Positions 1 through 8,745 of a stretch of 64,000 nt of DNA are shown here, one piece after another. The notes under the pieces are model-generated. The model saw nothing but the letters and a program-made list of their open reading frames with translations. It made no database searches and was not told the origin of the DNA. The DNA comes from Lelliottia wanjuensis (GTDB taxonomy: Bacteria > Pseudomonadota > Gammaproteobacteria > Enterobacterales > Enterobacteriaceae): contig NZ_JASSOT010000079.1 in assembly GCF_030238365.1 (NCBI RefSeq), positions 112,233 to 176,232 of the forward strand, read 5' to 3'. Numbering within the stretch: position 1 is the stretch's first letter; the number at the start of each line of letters is the position of its first letter. A program made the translations under genes and the position numbers.

Positions 1-794
1 TCGATCCGCTGATCGGCGAAGGCATTGCCGAACTTATTCAACCTAATACGCGCATCGTGTTTCTGGAATCTCCCGGCTCGATCACCATGGAAGTTCACGA
101 CGTCCCGGCGATCGTCCGCGCGGTACGCCGCGTCGCGCCTGAGGCGATCATCATCATCGATAACACCTGGGCGGCGGGCGTGCTGTTTAAAGCCCTCGAG
201 TTTGATATAGACATCTCGATTCAGGCGGCAACCAAATATCTCATCGGCCACTCGGACGGCATGATCGGCACGGCGGTGTCTAACGCCCGCTGCTGGGATC
301 AGCTGCGCGAGAATGCTTACCTGATGGGGCAGATGGTCGACGCCGATACGGCGTACATGACCAGCCGCGGCATTCGTACCCTGGGCGTGCGTCTGCGTCA
401 GCATCACGAAAGCAGCCTGAAAATTGCCGAATGGCTGGCGCAACATCCGCAGGTGGAACGCGTCAATCACCCGGCGCTGCCGGGCAGCAAAGGCCACGAG
501 TTCTGGAAACGGGACTTTACGGGCAGCAGCGGGTTGTTCTCATTTGTGCTTAAAAAGCGCCTGAATAACGACGAGCTGGCGGCCTACCTGGATAACTTCT
601 CGCTCTTCAGCATGGCCTACTCCTGGGGCGGTTTTGAATCACTGATTCTGCCGAATCAGCCCGAGCAACTGGCCGAGCTGCGTCCCGGCGGGGAAATCGA
701 CTTTACCGGCACGCTAATCCGCCTGCATATCGGTTTAGAAAATGTTGATGATCTGCTCGCGGATTTGTCGGCAGGTTTTGCACGTATCGTGTAG
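1..794 (+). CDS. metC: Cystathionine beta-lyase, C-terminal part (5' end outside window)
   Basis: This PLP enzyme of methionine synthesis splits cystathionine into homocysteine, pyruvate and ammonia in the cytoplasm. The reading frame is open from the window edge (first full codon at base 3), so about the first third is missing. The Cys/Met-metabolism fold is clear: ESPGSITMEVHDVP, then the PLP-binding segment QAATKYL, whose lysine codon is at 234-236, then the MGQMVDADTAY and RLRQHHESS segments typical of MetC. The C-terminus (HIGLENVDDLLADL) matches E. coli MetC almost residue for residue, and the stop at 792-794 is in the usual place. The next gene, yghB, follows on the same strand after 142 bases, as in E. 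coli. I see no frameshift. Identification is by recognition of the E. coli protein. Confidence 0.95.
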   Translation, partial: DPLIGEGIAELIQPNTRIVFLESPGSITMEVHDVPAIVRAVRRVAPEAIIIIDNTWAAGVLFKALEFDIDISIQAATKYLIGHSDGMIGTAVSNARCWDQLRENAYLMGQMVDADTAYMTSRGIRTLGVRLRQHHESSLKIAEWLAQHPQVERVNHPALPGSKGHEFWKRDFTGSSGLFSFVLKKRLNNDELAAYLDNFSLFSMAYSWGGFESLILPNQPEQLAELRPGGEIDFTGTLIRLHIGLENVDDLLADLSAGFARIV

Positions 795-936
795 AGTGCA
801 GGCTGTAAACGTACTCCCGGACGGTTTTACAGACACTGACAGCAGAAAAGTCTGCGTTTGTTGCGTCCGCGATCAACCCAAGCCGGGTAAATCAGGAGTA
901 CAATAGCCGCATATCCGTTGTTCCACAGGAAAGTCC

Positions 937-1596
937 ATGGCTGTCATTCAAGATATTATCGCTGCGCTCTGGCAACACGATTTTGCCGCGCTGGCGGACC
1001 CGCACGTTGTGGGTGTTGTTTATTTCGTTATGTTTGCCACGCTATTTCTGGAAAACGGTCTGCTGCCTGCCTCGTTTCTCCCTGGCGACAGCCTGCTGTT
1101 ATTAGCGGGTGCGTTAATCGGTAAAGGCGTTATGGACTTCGCCCCGACGGTCGTGATTTTAACCTCCGCCGCCAGCCTCGGCTGCTGGCTGAGCTATTTG
1201 CAGGGCCGCTGGCTCGGGAATACCCGCGTGGTGAAAGGCTGGCTGGCACAGCTGCCGGTTAAATACCATGAAAGAGCCACCTGCATGTTCGACCGCCACG
1301 GTCTGCTGGCACTGCTGGCCGGGCGTTTTCTGGCATTTATTCGCACCCTGCTGCCGACCATGGCCGGGATTTCTGGCCTGTCGAACCGTCGCTTCCAGTT
1401 CTTTAACTGGCTGAGCGCTGTGCTGTGGGTCGGCGTGGTGACCTCCCTGGGTTATGCCATCAGCATGATCCCGTTTGTGAAACGCCACGAAGATCAGGTG
1501 ATGACCTTCCTGATGATCCTGCCGATGTTCCTGCTGGTCGCGGGTCTGATCGGGACGCTGGTGGTCGTGATTAAGAAGAAATACTGCAGCGCCTGA
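937..1596 (+). CDS. yghB: DedA-family inner membrane protein YghB
   Basis: The 219-residue protein has the length of E. coli YghB, a DedA-family (SNARE-associated) membrane protein needed with YqjA for proton-motive-force homeostasis, cell division and envelope stress resistance. Several hydrophobic membrane segments are visible. The residues reported as essential in YghB/YqjA are all present: E39 in FLEN, D51 in PGDS, R130 in LAGRF and R136 in AFIRT. The start ATG follows an AGGAAAG ribosome site. It sits between metC and yqhC as in E. coli. A single REP unit follows the stop codon. Confidence 0.95.
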   Translation: MAVIQDIIAALWQHDFAALADPHVVGVVYFVMFATLFLENGLLPASFLPGDSLLLLAGALIGKGVMDFAPTVVILTSAASLGCWLSYLQGRWLGNTRVVKGWLAQLPVKYHERATCMFDRHGLLALLAGRFLAFIRTLLPTMAGISGLSNRRFQFFNWLSAVLWVGVVTSLGYAISMIPFVKRHEDQVMTFLMILPMFLLVAGLIGTLVVVIKKKYCSA

Positions 1597-1610
1597 TTTT
1601 GCTGCTTCGC

Positions 1611-1640
1611 CGGGCGGCGCTGCGCTTGCCCGGCCTACCA
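1611..1640. repeat. Single REP (palindromic) unit
   Basis: A GC-rich imperfect palindrome of the type GCCGGGCGGCGCTGCGCTTG followed by CCCGGCCTAC. It lies between the converging 3' ends of yghB and yqhC. The same unit recurs at several other places in this window. REP units near 3' ends are known to stabilise or terminate messages. Confidence 0.85.
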
Positions 1641-1646
1641 TCCCCT

Positions 1647-2546
1647 TTAAACGCCCTGCATCATCCGGATGCGTGCGGCATCTTCCCCCGGCGTCACGCC
1701 AAAATAGCGCTTAAACTCACGGCTGAACTGCGACGCGCTTTCATAGCCGACGCGCATCGCCGCGGCGCTGGCCTTCATACCGTCGTGGATCATCAGCATC
1801 CGCGCTTTGTGCAGGCGATAGCTTTTCAGATATTGCAGCGGCGAGGTGCTGGTAACAGATTTGAAGTTATGGTGAAACGCCGAAACGCTCATGTTGGCTT
1901 CTGACGCCAGTTCATCGACGCTCAGGTTTTCCGTGTACTGACTTTCAATGCGTTTCAGCACGCGGCTGATCAGGCTGAAATGGGTCTGACGGCTCACCAG
2001 CGCCAGCAGCGCCCCGCCGCCCGGCCCCATCAGCACGTGATAGAGGATCTCGCGGATAATCTGCTTACCGAGAATGCGCGCGTCGAGCGGGCGCTCCATC
2101 ACATCCAGCAGGCGCTCAATGGCGCAGAGGATCTCGTCCGAAAGCGTCGCGGAGTTGATCCCGCTTGCCGCCATCGCGGGCTGGAACAGTTCGTCTTCGC
2201 CGATATCCATCAGCAGCTCCTGAAGCTGAAGAATATCCACATTCACACGAATACCGGCCAGCGGAACCGCCTCTGTCGCGAAAGTTTCACATTCAAAGGG
2301 TAAAGGTACTGTCAGGAGCAAATATTCATTGGTGTCGTAGCGGAACACGCGTTCGTTGATATAGCCAATTTTATGACCCGAAAAGAGAAATACGATGCCA
2401 GGCTGATACATCACCGGCGTGCGCGTCCCGGGCTGTGTACCGTACAACAGACGGATATCTGGCAGCAGCTCAGTGAGGTTATTTTCTTTATCTTTCAGTC
2501 TATTAATTTGGCCTGTCAATTGCAGGCAAATCTCATCGCGGTTCAT
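1647..2546 (-). CDS. yqhC: AraC-family transcriptional activator YqhC
   Basis: The protein is an AraC/XylS-type activator which in E. coli responds to reactive aldehydes and switches on yqhD and dkgA. The N-terminal effector domain (FLFSGHKIGYINERVF, PLPFECETFATEAVPLAGI) and two C-terminal helix-turn-helix motifs (SVDELASEANMSVSAFHHNF and AAMRVGYESASQFSREFKR) match YqhC. I place the start at the ATG at 2546 (299 aa) because GGAG precedes it at good spacing and the E. coli homology begins there. A longer frame with an ATG at 2636 exists but its extra 30 residues have no recognisable similarity. It is divergent from its target yqhD across 195 bases. Confidence 0.92.
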   Translation of the reverse strand: MNRDEICLQLTGQINRLKDKENNLTELLPDIRLLYGTQPGTRTPVMYQPGIVFLFSGHKIGYINERVFRYDTNEYLLLTVPLPFECETFATEAVPLAGIRVNVDILQLQELLMDIGEDELFQPAMAASGINSATLSDEILCAIERLLDVMERPLDARILGKQIIREILYHVLMGPGGGALLALVSRQTHFSLISRVLKRIESQYTENLSVDELASEANMSVSAFHHNFKSVTSTSPLQYLKSYRLHKARMLMIHDGMKASAAAMRVGYESASQFSREFKRYFGVTPGEDAARIRMMQGV

Positions 2547-2651
2547 TTTGGTTCGCTCCGGCCAGGGTTTCCACTGATGCCAGTTTGCGCATCTTTTTCC
2601 CTTTTCTCCAGCCCTCTGTAGAAATGGGCAAGACAACGGCAGGAATGTGCA

Positions 2652-2680
2652 TTGAGAGGCGGGCGTCCGATGTCCACAAT
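2652..2680 (+). promoter_or_regulatory. Candidate sigma70 promoter for yqhD
   Basis: TTGAGA (2652-2657) and CACAAT (2675-2680) are separated by 17 bases and point toward yqhD, which starts 62 bases downstream. The match is only moderate, as expected for a promoter that needs an activator such as YqhC. No YqhC operator could be identified with confidence. Confidence 0.3.
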
Positions 2681-2741
2681 GGGCACCATCAGGCAGCCAT
2701 CGACGCCGCCACGTTTTTCACCCACCTAAAGGGCACGAGCA

Positions 2742-3905
2742 ATGAATAATTTTAACCTGCACACCCCAACCCGCATTCTGTTTGGCAAAGACGCCATCGC
2801 CGATCTGCGCGACCAGATCCCAGCTGGCGCCCGTGTACTGATCACCTACGGCGGCGGCAGCGTCAAGAAAACCGGCGTTCTGGACCAGGTTTACAGCGCG
2901 CTGGAAGGCGTGGACGTGCGTGAGTTCGGCGGCATTGAGCCAAACCCGTCTTACGAAACGCTGATGAACGCGGTCAAAATCGCCCGCGATGAGAAGATTA
3001 CCTTCCTGCTGGCGGTCGGCGGCGGTTCGGTTCTCGACGGCACGAAATTTATCGCCGCAGCCGCACACTATGCTGATGGCGTGGATCCGTGGGAAATCCT
3101 GCAAACCGGCGGGAGCAAAATCACCAGCGCGATCCCGATGGGTTCCGTGCTGACCCTGCCAGCGACCGGTTCTGAATCCAACAAAGGCGCGGTCATCTCG
3201 CGCAAAACCACCGGTGACAAACAGGCGTTCATGAACGAACACGTTCAGCCGGTGTTTGCGGTTCTCGACCCGGTTTACACCTACACCCTGCCGCCGCGTC
3301 AGGTGGCGAACGGCGTGGTGGATGCCTTTGTTCACACCGTTGAGCAGTACGTGACTTACCCGGTGAACGGCAAAATTCAGGATCGTTTCGCGGAAGGCAT
3401 TCTGCTGACCCTGGTCGAAGATGGCCCGAAAGCGCTGCAAGAGCCGGAAAACTACGACGTGCGTGCCAACGTGATGTGGGCCGCGACTCAGGCGCTGAAC
3501 GGTCTGATTGGCGCAGGCGTGCCGCAGGACTGGGCCACCCACATGCTGGGCCACGAGCTGACGGCGATGCACGGTCTGGATCACGCCCAGACGCTGGCGG
3601 TGGTTCTGCCTGCGTTGTGGAATGAAAAACGCGATACCAAACGTGAAAAACTGCTGCAATACGGCGAGCGCGTCTGGAATATCACTTCCGGTTCTGACGA
3701 CGAGCGTATCGACGCGGCTATCGCGGCGACCCGCAACTTCTTCGAATCGCTGGGCGTGCCAACTCGCTTGTCTGGTTACGGACTTGACGGCAGCTCCATC
3801 CCTGCCCTGCTGGCTAAACTCGAAGAGCACGGTATGACGCAACTGGGCGAAAAACACGACATTACGCTGGACGTCAGCCGTCGCATTTACGAAGCGGCCC
3901 GCTAA
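2742..3905 (+). CDS. yqhD: NADPH-dependent alcohol/aldehyde dehydrogenase YqhD
   Basis: This iron-type (group III) alcohol dehydrogenase reduces short-chain and lipid-derived aldehydes (butanal, acrolein, malondialdehyde, furfural) with NADPH in the cytoplasm. At 387 aa it has the E. coli length. The glycine-rich nucleotide motifs are at GGGS 37-40 and GGGSVLDG 93-100. The four metal ligands of E. coli YqhD are present at D194, H198, H267 and H281. It is divergent from yqhC and followed by dkgA on the same strand, so the three genes form the aldehyde-response group. Confidence 0.96.
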   Translation: MNNFNLHTPTRILFGKDAIADLRDQIPAGARVLITYGGGSVKKTGVLDQVYSALEGVDVREFGGIEPNPSYETLMNAVKIARDEKITFLLAVGGGSVLDGTKFIAAAAHYADGVDPWEILQTGGSKITSAIPMGSVLTLPATGSESNKGAVISRKTTGDKQAFMNEHVQPVFAVLDPVYTYTLPPRQVANGVVDAFVHTVEQYVTYPVNGKIQDRFAEGILLTLVEDGPKALQEPENYDVRANVMWAATQALNGLIGAGVPQDWATHMLGHELTAMHGLDHAQTLAVVLPALWNEKRDTKREKLLQYGERVWNITSGSDDERIDAAIAATRNFFESLGVPTRLSGYGLDGSSIPALLAKLEEHGMTQLGEKHDITLDVSRRIYEAAR

Positions 3906-3964
3906 GCGTTTTTGTCATCCCGCCTTTCGTTTTTTGACATTTCGTCCAGACTTAATGCACACCA

Positions 3965-3990
3965 CATCACCGGGGACACCCCCGGTGATG
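3965..3990. other. Perfect 11-bp hairpin between yqhD and dkgA
   Basis: CATCACCGGGG and its exact complement are separated by the 4-base loop ACAC. The right arm is followed by AGCAAATGGAGG, the dkgA ribosome site, and not by a T-run, so this is not a classical terminator. It could act as a processing or stability element that separates expression of yqhD and dkgA. Confidence 0.7.
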
Positions 3991-4009
3991 AGCAAATGGA
4001 GGAGGAAAA

Positions 4010-4837
4010 ATGGCAAACCAAACCCTAATCAAGCTTCAGGACGGCAACGTCATGCCCCAGCTGGGGCTCGGCGTCTGGAAAGCCGGCAATGACGAGGTCG
4101 TTTCCGCCATTCACAAAGCACTGGAAGTCGGCTATCGGTCTATCGATACCGCCGCCGCATACAAAAATGAAGACGGCGTGGGCAAAGCCTTGTCCAGCGC
4201 TGACATCTCTCGCGATGAGTTATTCATCACCACCAAACTGTGGAACGATGACCAGAAACGCCCGCGCGAAGCCCTGCTGGAAAGCCTGGAAAAACTCCAG
4301 CTCGATTTCGTCGATCTCTATCTGATGCACTGGCCCGTTCCGGCCATCGATCACTACGTTGAGGCCTGGAAAGGGCTGATCGACCTGCAACAAGAGGGGC
4401 TGGTGAAGAGCATCGGCGTCTGTAATTTCCAGATCCATCATCTGCAGCGTCTGATTGATGAAACGGGCGTCGCGCCGGTAATTAATCAGATTGAGCTGCA
4501 CCCGTTGATGCAGCAGCGCCAGCTGCACTCGTGGAACGCCACCCACAAAATTCAGACCGAATCCTGGAGCCCGCTGGCCCAGGGCGGCGAAGGCGTGTTC
4601 GATCAGAAAATCATTCGGGATCTTGCTGAGAAGTACGGCAAAACTGCCGCGCAGATCGTCATTCGCTGGCACCTGGACAGCGGCCTGGTGGTGATCCCGA
4701 AATCGGTTACTCCGTCGCGCATTGCCGAGAACTTCGACGTCTGGGATTTCCGTCTGGATAAAGAGGAGTTGAGCGAGATAGCGAAGCTGGATCAGGGCAA
4801 GCGGTTGGGGCCGGATCCGGATCAGTTCGGAGGTTAA
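4010..4837 (+). CDS. dkgA: 2,5-diketo-D-gluconate reductase A (aldo-keto reductase)
   Basis: This NADPH-dependent aldo-keto reductase reduces 2,5-diketogluconate and, physiologically, methylglyoxal and beta-keto esters. Its length (275 aa) equals that of E. coli DkgA. The AKR catalytic tetrad is visible: D46 and Y51 in SIDTAAAYKN, K76 in TTKLWND, and H107 in LMHWPVP. The cofactor segment IPKSVTPSRIAEN is near the C-terminus. GGAGGA stands just before the ATG. It is probably partly co-transcribed with yqhD under YqhC control. A BIME repeat follows. Confidence 0.95.
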   Translation: MANQTLIKLQDGNVMPQLGLGVWKAGNDEVVSAIHKALEVGYRSIDTAAAYKNEDGVGKALSSADISRDELFITTKLWNDDQKRPREALLESLEKLQLDFVDLYLMHWPVPAIDHYVEAWKGLIDLQQEGLVKSIGVCNFQIHHLQRLIDETGVAPVINQIELHPLMQQRQLHSWNATHKIQTESWSPLAQGGEGVFDQKIIRDLAEKYGKTAAQIVIRWHLDSGLVVIPKSVTPSRIAENFDVWDFRLDKEELSEIAKLDQGKRLGPDPDQFGG

Positions 4838-4850
4838 CGCAGTCAAAAAA

Positions 4851-4927
4851 GCCGGGTGGCGGCTTCGCCTTACCCGGCCTACAAAATCTATAGAATCGTA
4901 GGCCCGGTAAGCGCAGCGCCACCGGGC
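4851..4927. repeat. BIME: two inverted REP units
   Basis: The unit GCCGGGTGGCGGCTTCGCCT... is followed, after a short linker, by the opposite-facing unit TAGGCCCGGTAAGCGCAGCG... It separates the convergent dkgA and ygiQ genes. In-frame stretches encoding 'MALRLPGL' through such repeats are not genes. Confidence 0.9.
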
Positions 4928-4936
4928 AACACAGGC

Positions 4937-7108
4937 TTAACGCCCCGCCACTTTTCCGCGTTTTTTGTTCGCCGCAGGCGTCTGACGCTGATGCGCCACC
5001 GGCGTATGCTTGGTCAATGCCGGGCGCGTATGGCGGTTCTGACGACGTGCTTCACGCATCTCATCCAGCGTTGGCGCAGGCACCAGGCACTCGCGGCGCG
5101 AACCAATTAGATGCTTTTTGCCCATATCTTCCAGCGCCTGACGGATTAGCGGCCAGTTCGCTGGGTCGTGATAGCGCAGCAGGGCTTTATGCAGACGGCG
5201 CTGTTTGTCGCCCTTCGGCACCACCACATCTTCACTCTTATAGCCAATCTTACTCAGCGGGTTCTTGCCGGTGTAATACATGGTCGTCGAGTTCGCGAGC
5301 GGCGACGGATAGAAGTTCTGCACCTGGTCGAGGCGGAAACGGCGCTGCTTCAGCCACAGGGCCAGATTCACCATGTCCTCATCGCGCGTACCGGGGTGCG
5401 CGGAGATGAAGTACGGGATCAGGTACTGCTCTTTACCCGCCTGTTTGGAATAGGTATCAAACAGCTCTTTGAATCGGTCGTAGCTGCCCATGCCCGGCTT
5501 CATCATCTTCGACAGCGGGCCCTCTTCCGTGTGCTCAGGGGCGATCTTCAGATAACCACCGACATGGTGGGTCGCCAGCTCTTTGATGTAACGCGGATCT
5601 TCCACGGCGATGTCGTAACGCACGCCGGAGGCGATCAGGATCTTCTTGATGCCTTTCAGATCGCGGGCGCGGCGGTAGAGGTTGATCGTCGGCTCGTGGT
5701 TGGTGTCCATATGCTGACAGATGTCAGGATAGACACACGACAGACGGCGGCAGGTTTGCTCCGCGCGCGGGGATTTGCAGCGCAGCATATACATGTTGGC
5801 CGTTGGACCACCGAGATCGGAGATCACGCCGGTAAAGCCCGGAACCGAGTCGCGAATGGCTTCGATCTCGTTAACGATCGAATCTTCCGAACGGCTCTGG
5901 ATAATGCGCCCTTCATGCTCGGTGATCGAACAGAACGAACACCCGCCGAAGCAGCCGCGCATGATGTTGATCGAGAAGCGGATCATCTCGTACGCCGGAA
6001 TGCGGCTGTTGCCATACGCCGGGTGCGGAATACGTTTGTACGGCAGGGCAAAAACGCTGTCCATCTCTTCGGTGGAGAGCGGGATCGCCGGCGGGTTGAC
6101 CCAGATATAGCGCTCGCCGTGCTTCTGCATCAGCGCACGCGCGCAGCCAGGGTTGGTTTCGTGGTGCAGAATGCGTGACGCGTGGGCGTAAAGTACTTTG
6201 TCCGCTTTCACTTTCTCGAAGGAAGGCAGCAGCACGTAGGTTTTTTCCCAGGGTTTTGGACGCGGGGGCTGCACGACAACGGCTTTGGCTTCGGCCTTCT
6301 TCGGTTCGACCGGTTTATTGTCGGCACACGGCAGATCTTCGCCGTACGGATGTGGGATCGGGTCGATTTTGCCCGGCATATCGATGATGCGGGAATCCAC
6401 TCCGCTCCAGCCCGGCAGCGCCTCTTTCACCATGATCGCGGTATTACGCACGTCGCGGATATTGCCCACCGGTTCGCCCTGGGCCAGACGGTGCGCCACT
6501 TCCACCAGCGGGCGCTCGCCGTTGCCGAAAATAAGCATATCGGCTTTGGAATCCACCAGCACCGAACGGCGCACGGTATCAGACCAGTAATCGTAGTGCG
6601 CGGTACGGCGCAGGCTCGCTTCGATGCCACCCAGGATGACCGGCACGTCTTTCCATGCTTCTTTGCAACGCTGGGTGTAAACCAAAGTGGCGCGATCCGG
6701 GCGCTTGCCCGCGACGTTATCGGCGGTGTAAGCATCGTCGTGACGCAGTTTGCGATCGGCGGTGTAGCGGTTGATCATCGAGTCCATGTTTCCGGCGGTG
6801 ACGCCGAAGAACAGGTTCGGTTTGCCGAGGCTCATGAACGCCTCTTTGCTGTTCCAGTCCGGCTGGGAGATGATCCCCACGCGGAAGCCCTGCGCCTCCA
6901 GCATACGGCCACAGATGGCCATGCCGAAGCTCGGGTGATCGACGTAGGCATCGCCTGTCACCAGAATAATGTCGCAGCTGTCCCAGCCCAGTTGGTCCAT
7001 CTCTTCGCGGGACATCGGCAGGAATGGCGCCGGTCCAAAGCAGGCCGCCCAGTACTGGGGCCAGGAGAAGAGGTCTCGATCCGGCTGGATCAGGGATATT
7101 GCGCTCAT
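4937..7108 (-). CDS. ygiQ: Radical SAM protein YgiQ (UPF0313)
   Basis: A large (723 aa) radical SAM enzyme of the YgiQ family whose substrate is not established. The N-terminal half (1-370) is the family-specific domain beginning SAISLIQPDRDLFSWPQYW. The radical SAM cluster motif CX3CX2C is at C386, C390 and C393 (GCFGGCSFC). The C-terminal tail is basic and low in complexity (RRQNRHTRPALTKHTP), and is slightly shorter than in E. coli. It lies upstream of ftsP as in E. coli, while yqhG and yqhH, which lie between dkgA and ygiQ in E. coli, are absent here. Confidence 0.93.
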   Translation of the reverse strand: MSAISLIQPDRDLFSWPQYWAACFGPAPFLPMSREEMDQLGWDSCDIILVTGDAYVDHPSFGMAICGRMLEAQGFRVGIISQPDWNSKEAFMSLGKPNLFFGVTAGNMDSMINRYTADRKLRHDDAYTADNVAGKRPDRATLVYTQRCKEAWKDVPVILGGIEASLRRTAHYDYWSDTVRRSVLVDSKADMLIFGNGERPLVEVAHRLAQGEPVGNIRDVRNTAIMVKEALPGWSGVDSRIIDMPGKIDPIPHPYGEDLPCADNKPVEPKKAEAKAVVVQPPRPKPWEKTYVLLPSFEKVKADKVLYAHASRILHHETNPGCARALMQKHGERYIWVNPPAIPLSTEEMDSVFALPYKRIPHPAYGNSRIPAYEMIRFSINIMRGCFGGCSFCSITEHEGRIIQSRSEDSIVNEIEAIRDSVPGFTGVISDLGGPTANMYMLRCKSPRAEQTCRRLSCVYPDICQHMDTNHEPTINLYRRARDLKGIKKILIASGVRYDIAVEDPRYIKELATHHVGGYLKIAPEHTEEGPLSKMMKPGMGSYDRFKELFDTYSKQAGKEQYLIPYFISAHPGTRDEDMVNLALWLKQRRFRLDQVQNFYPSPLANSTTMYYTGKNPLSKIGYKSEDVVVPKGDKQRRLHKALLRYHDPANWPLIRQALEDMGKKHLIGSRRECLVPAPTLDEMREARRQNRHTRPALTKHTPVAHQRQTPAANKKRGKVAGR

Positions 7109-7191
7109 AATGCTTCCGAAGAAAAAATAAACAAAGGGCGGGGATTATACGCTGGATTTATACGTGAAATGAAGGGTATTGTGCGGGGTTT

Positions 7192-7272
7192 TGCCCTCAC
7201 CCCAGCCCTCTCCCACGGGGAGAGGGTGTATAAGTCCCCTCTCCCTTTGGGAGAGGGTTAGGGTGAGGGGGA
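7192..7272. repeat. Palindromic CCCTCACCC/GGGTGAGGG intergenic repeat
   Basis: Outer arms CCCTCACCC and GGGTGAGGG flank an inner pair of inverted CCCTCTCCC...GGGAGAGGG hairpins. The element fills most of the gap between the ygiQ start and the ftsP stop. Related copies occur at 21039-21083 and in part at 28313. This is a second intergenic repeat family distinct from REP, and can fold into a strong hairpin. Confidence 0.85.
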
Positions 7273-7274
7273 AA

Positions 7275-8687
7275 TCACACCAGCGGATTCACCAGCAGCT
7301 GCCCCACCGAACCGCGATCCGCCATCTCCAGCGTCTGGCTATGGAACAGGAACGGGAAGTGCGGCCACGAAGGCTGTCCGTAGTAGACCAGCAGTTCGAC
7401 CTGCCCGTCGACCCAGACCGTATCTTTCCAGCCCCTGTCTTCCGGGAACGGCATCGCACCGTTGACGTTGCGGATCAGGAAGCTCACCCCTTCGATGTGG
7501 AACGCCTGCGGCATTTCCGCGCGCACGGTCCAGCGTTCCCAGGAGCCCTGCTGGGCGGTGATATCAATGCGGTTCACATCCCACAGCGCGCCGTTGATGC
7601 CCGGGTCGTCGCCGAGACTGATGTCGCGGCTGCGCACCGGCGTTCCGCTCATGATCTCGTCCGGCAGTAAACGCATCGGCAGGCTGTCCGTCACCAGCGG
7701 CAACAGACCGGTCGGGCGCAGGGTTAACACCAGCGTTGAGACCAGAATGCTCGACGGCTCGAAGAAGCCGCGAATACGGTCGACGATGCTCGCCGCCTCG
7801 CCGCAGGTAATCGACACTTCATCCCCGTTGGTCATATCCACGAGGATTTCACGCCGTTCGCCCGGGGCCAGCGCCAGTTGTTTGACGGAAACCGGCGCTG
7901 GTAAAAAGCCCTGATCGCCGGAGATCACATGCAGCGCGCGGCCATCGCTCATCTGCAGCTGATAGCGACGCGAGTTGGAGGCGTTCAGCAGACGCAGACG
8001 CACCCAGCCGCGGGACACTTCGACGTAAGGGCTTTGCGCGCCGTTGACCATCAGCGTATCGCCGACAAAACCGCCGCTGCCCGGCTCGCTGTACTCTGGC
8101 GAGCCAAAGTTATCGAGGCGTTTGTCCTGAATAATGACCGGGAAATCATCGACGCCGTAATGGTTCGGGATCGGCAGCGATTTACTCACTTCGTCTTCCA
8201 CCAGCCACATTCCCGCCAGACCGTTATAGACCTGCTGCGCGGTGCGGTTTGGCGTATTGGCGTGATACCACAAGGTCGCGGCACTCTGGCGAATCGGCAG
8301 CACCGGCGCCCAGTCGGCGCTCGGGGTCATCATACGCGCCGCGCCGCCCATCAGCGGGCCTGGCACCTGCAAACCGCTGATGGTCATGGCGACGTTTTCC
8401 GCCAGGCGGTTGCTGTAGATCAGCTTCACGTCATCCCCGCTCCAGACGCGGATCGTCGGCCCAAGATAGCGGCCATTCACGCCCCAGATCGACGCGCGCG
8501 TGCCCTGGGTAAAGCTCCAGTGGCTGCGCTGCATGGTCAGGAACAGCGGTTGCCCGCGACGGGACTCCAGTAACGGCGGAATGGGCAGCGGCTGTTGCTG
8601 CCCGGCGGCGTTGGCTGTCAGCGGAACCGCGCCAGCACAAAGGGCGATTCCTGAAGCCTGAATAAACTGACGCCGACTGAGTGACAT
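7275..8687 (-). CDS. ftsP: Cell division protein FtsP (SufI), Tat-exported cupredoxin-fold protein
   Basis: FtsP is a periplasmic multicopper-oxidase-like protein that stabilises the divisome under stress. It has no bound copper in E. coli. Length is 470 aa as in E. coli. The N-terminus carries a twin-arginine signal (SRRQFIQ, R5 and R6), a hydrophobic stretch and a likely signal-peptidase site after TANA (about residue 27). The three cupredoxin domains include WGVNGRYLGPTIRV and YHANTPNRTAQQVYNGLAG. It follows plsC on the same strand with a 58-base gap, consistent with the conserved parC-plsC-ftsP order. Confidence 0.94.
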   Translation of the reverse strand: MSLSRRQFIQASGIALCAGAVPLTANAAGQQQPLPIPPLLESRRGQPLFLTMQRSHWSFTQGTRASIWGVNGRYLGPTIRVWSGDDVKLIYSNRLAENVAMTISGLQVPGPLMGGAARMMTPSADWAPVLPIRQSAATLWYHANTPNRTAQQVYNGLAGMWLVEDEVSKSLPIPNHYGVDDFPVIIQDKRLDNFGSPEYSEPGSGGFVGDTLMVNGAQSPYVEVSRGWVRLRLLNASNSRRYQLQMSDGRALHVISGDQGFLPAPVSVKQLALAPGERREILVDMTNGDEVSITCGEAASIVDRIRGFFEPSSILVSTLVLTLRPTGLLPLVTDSLPMRLLPDEIMSGTPVRSRDISLGDDPGINGALWDVNRIDITAQQGSWERWTVRAEMPQAFHIEGVSFLIRNVNGAMPFPEDRGWKDTVWVDGQVELLVYYGQPSWPHFPFLFHSQTLEMADRGSVGQLLVNPLV

Positions 8688-8745
8688 ATTTGCTCCATGT
8701 GAAACGACGATAAAACCCGGGAATTCATTTCCCTGTAACTCCGGC

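Noticed and set aside
2718..3857. Long antisense frame (379 codons) opposite yqhD
   Set aside because: It mirrors a GC-rich gene, is rich in Arg, Val and Gln without any domain, and yqhD on the other strand is unambiguous.
4707..5110. Frames encoding 'MALRLPGL'-like peptides through the BIME after dkgA
   Set aside because: They arise from REP units and recur at other REP sites. They are repeats, not genes.
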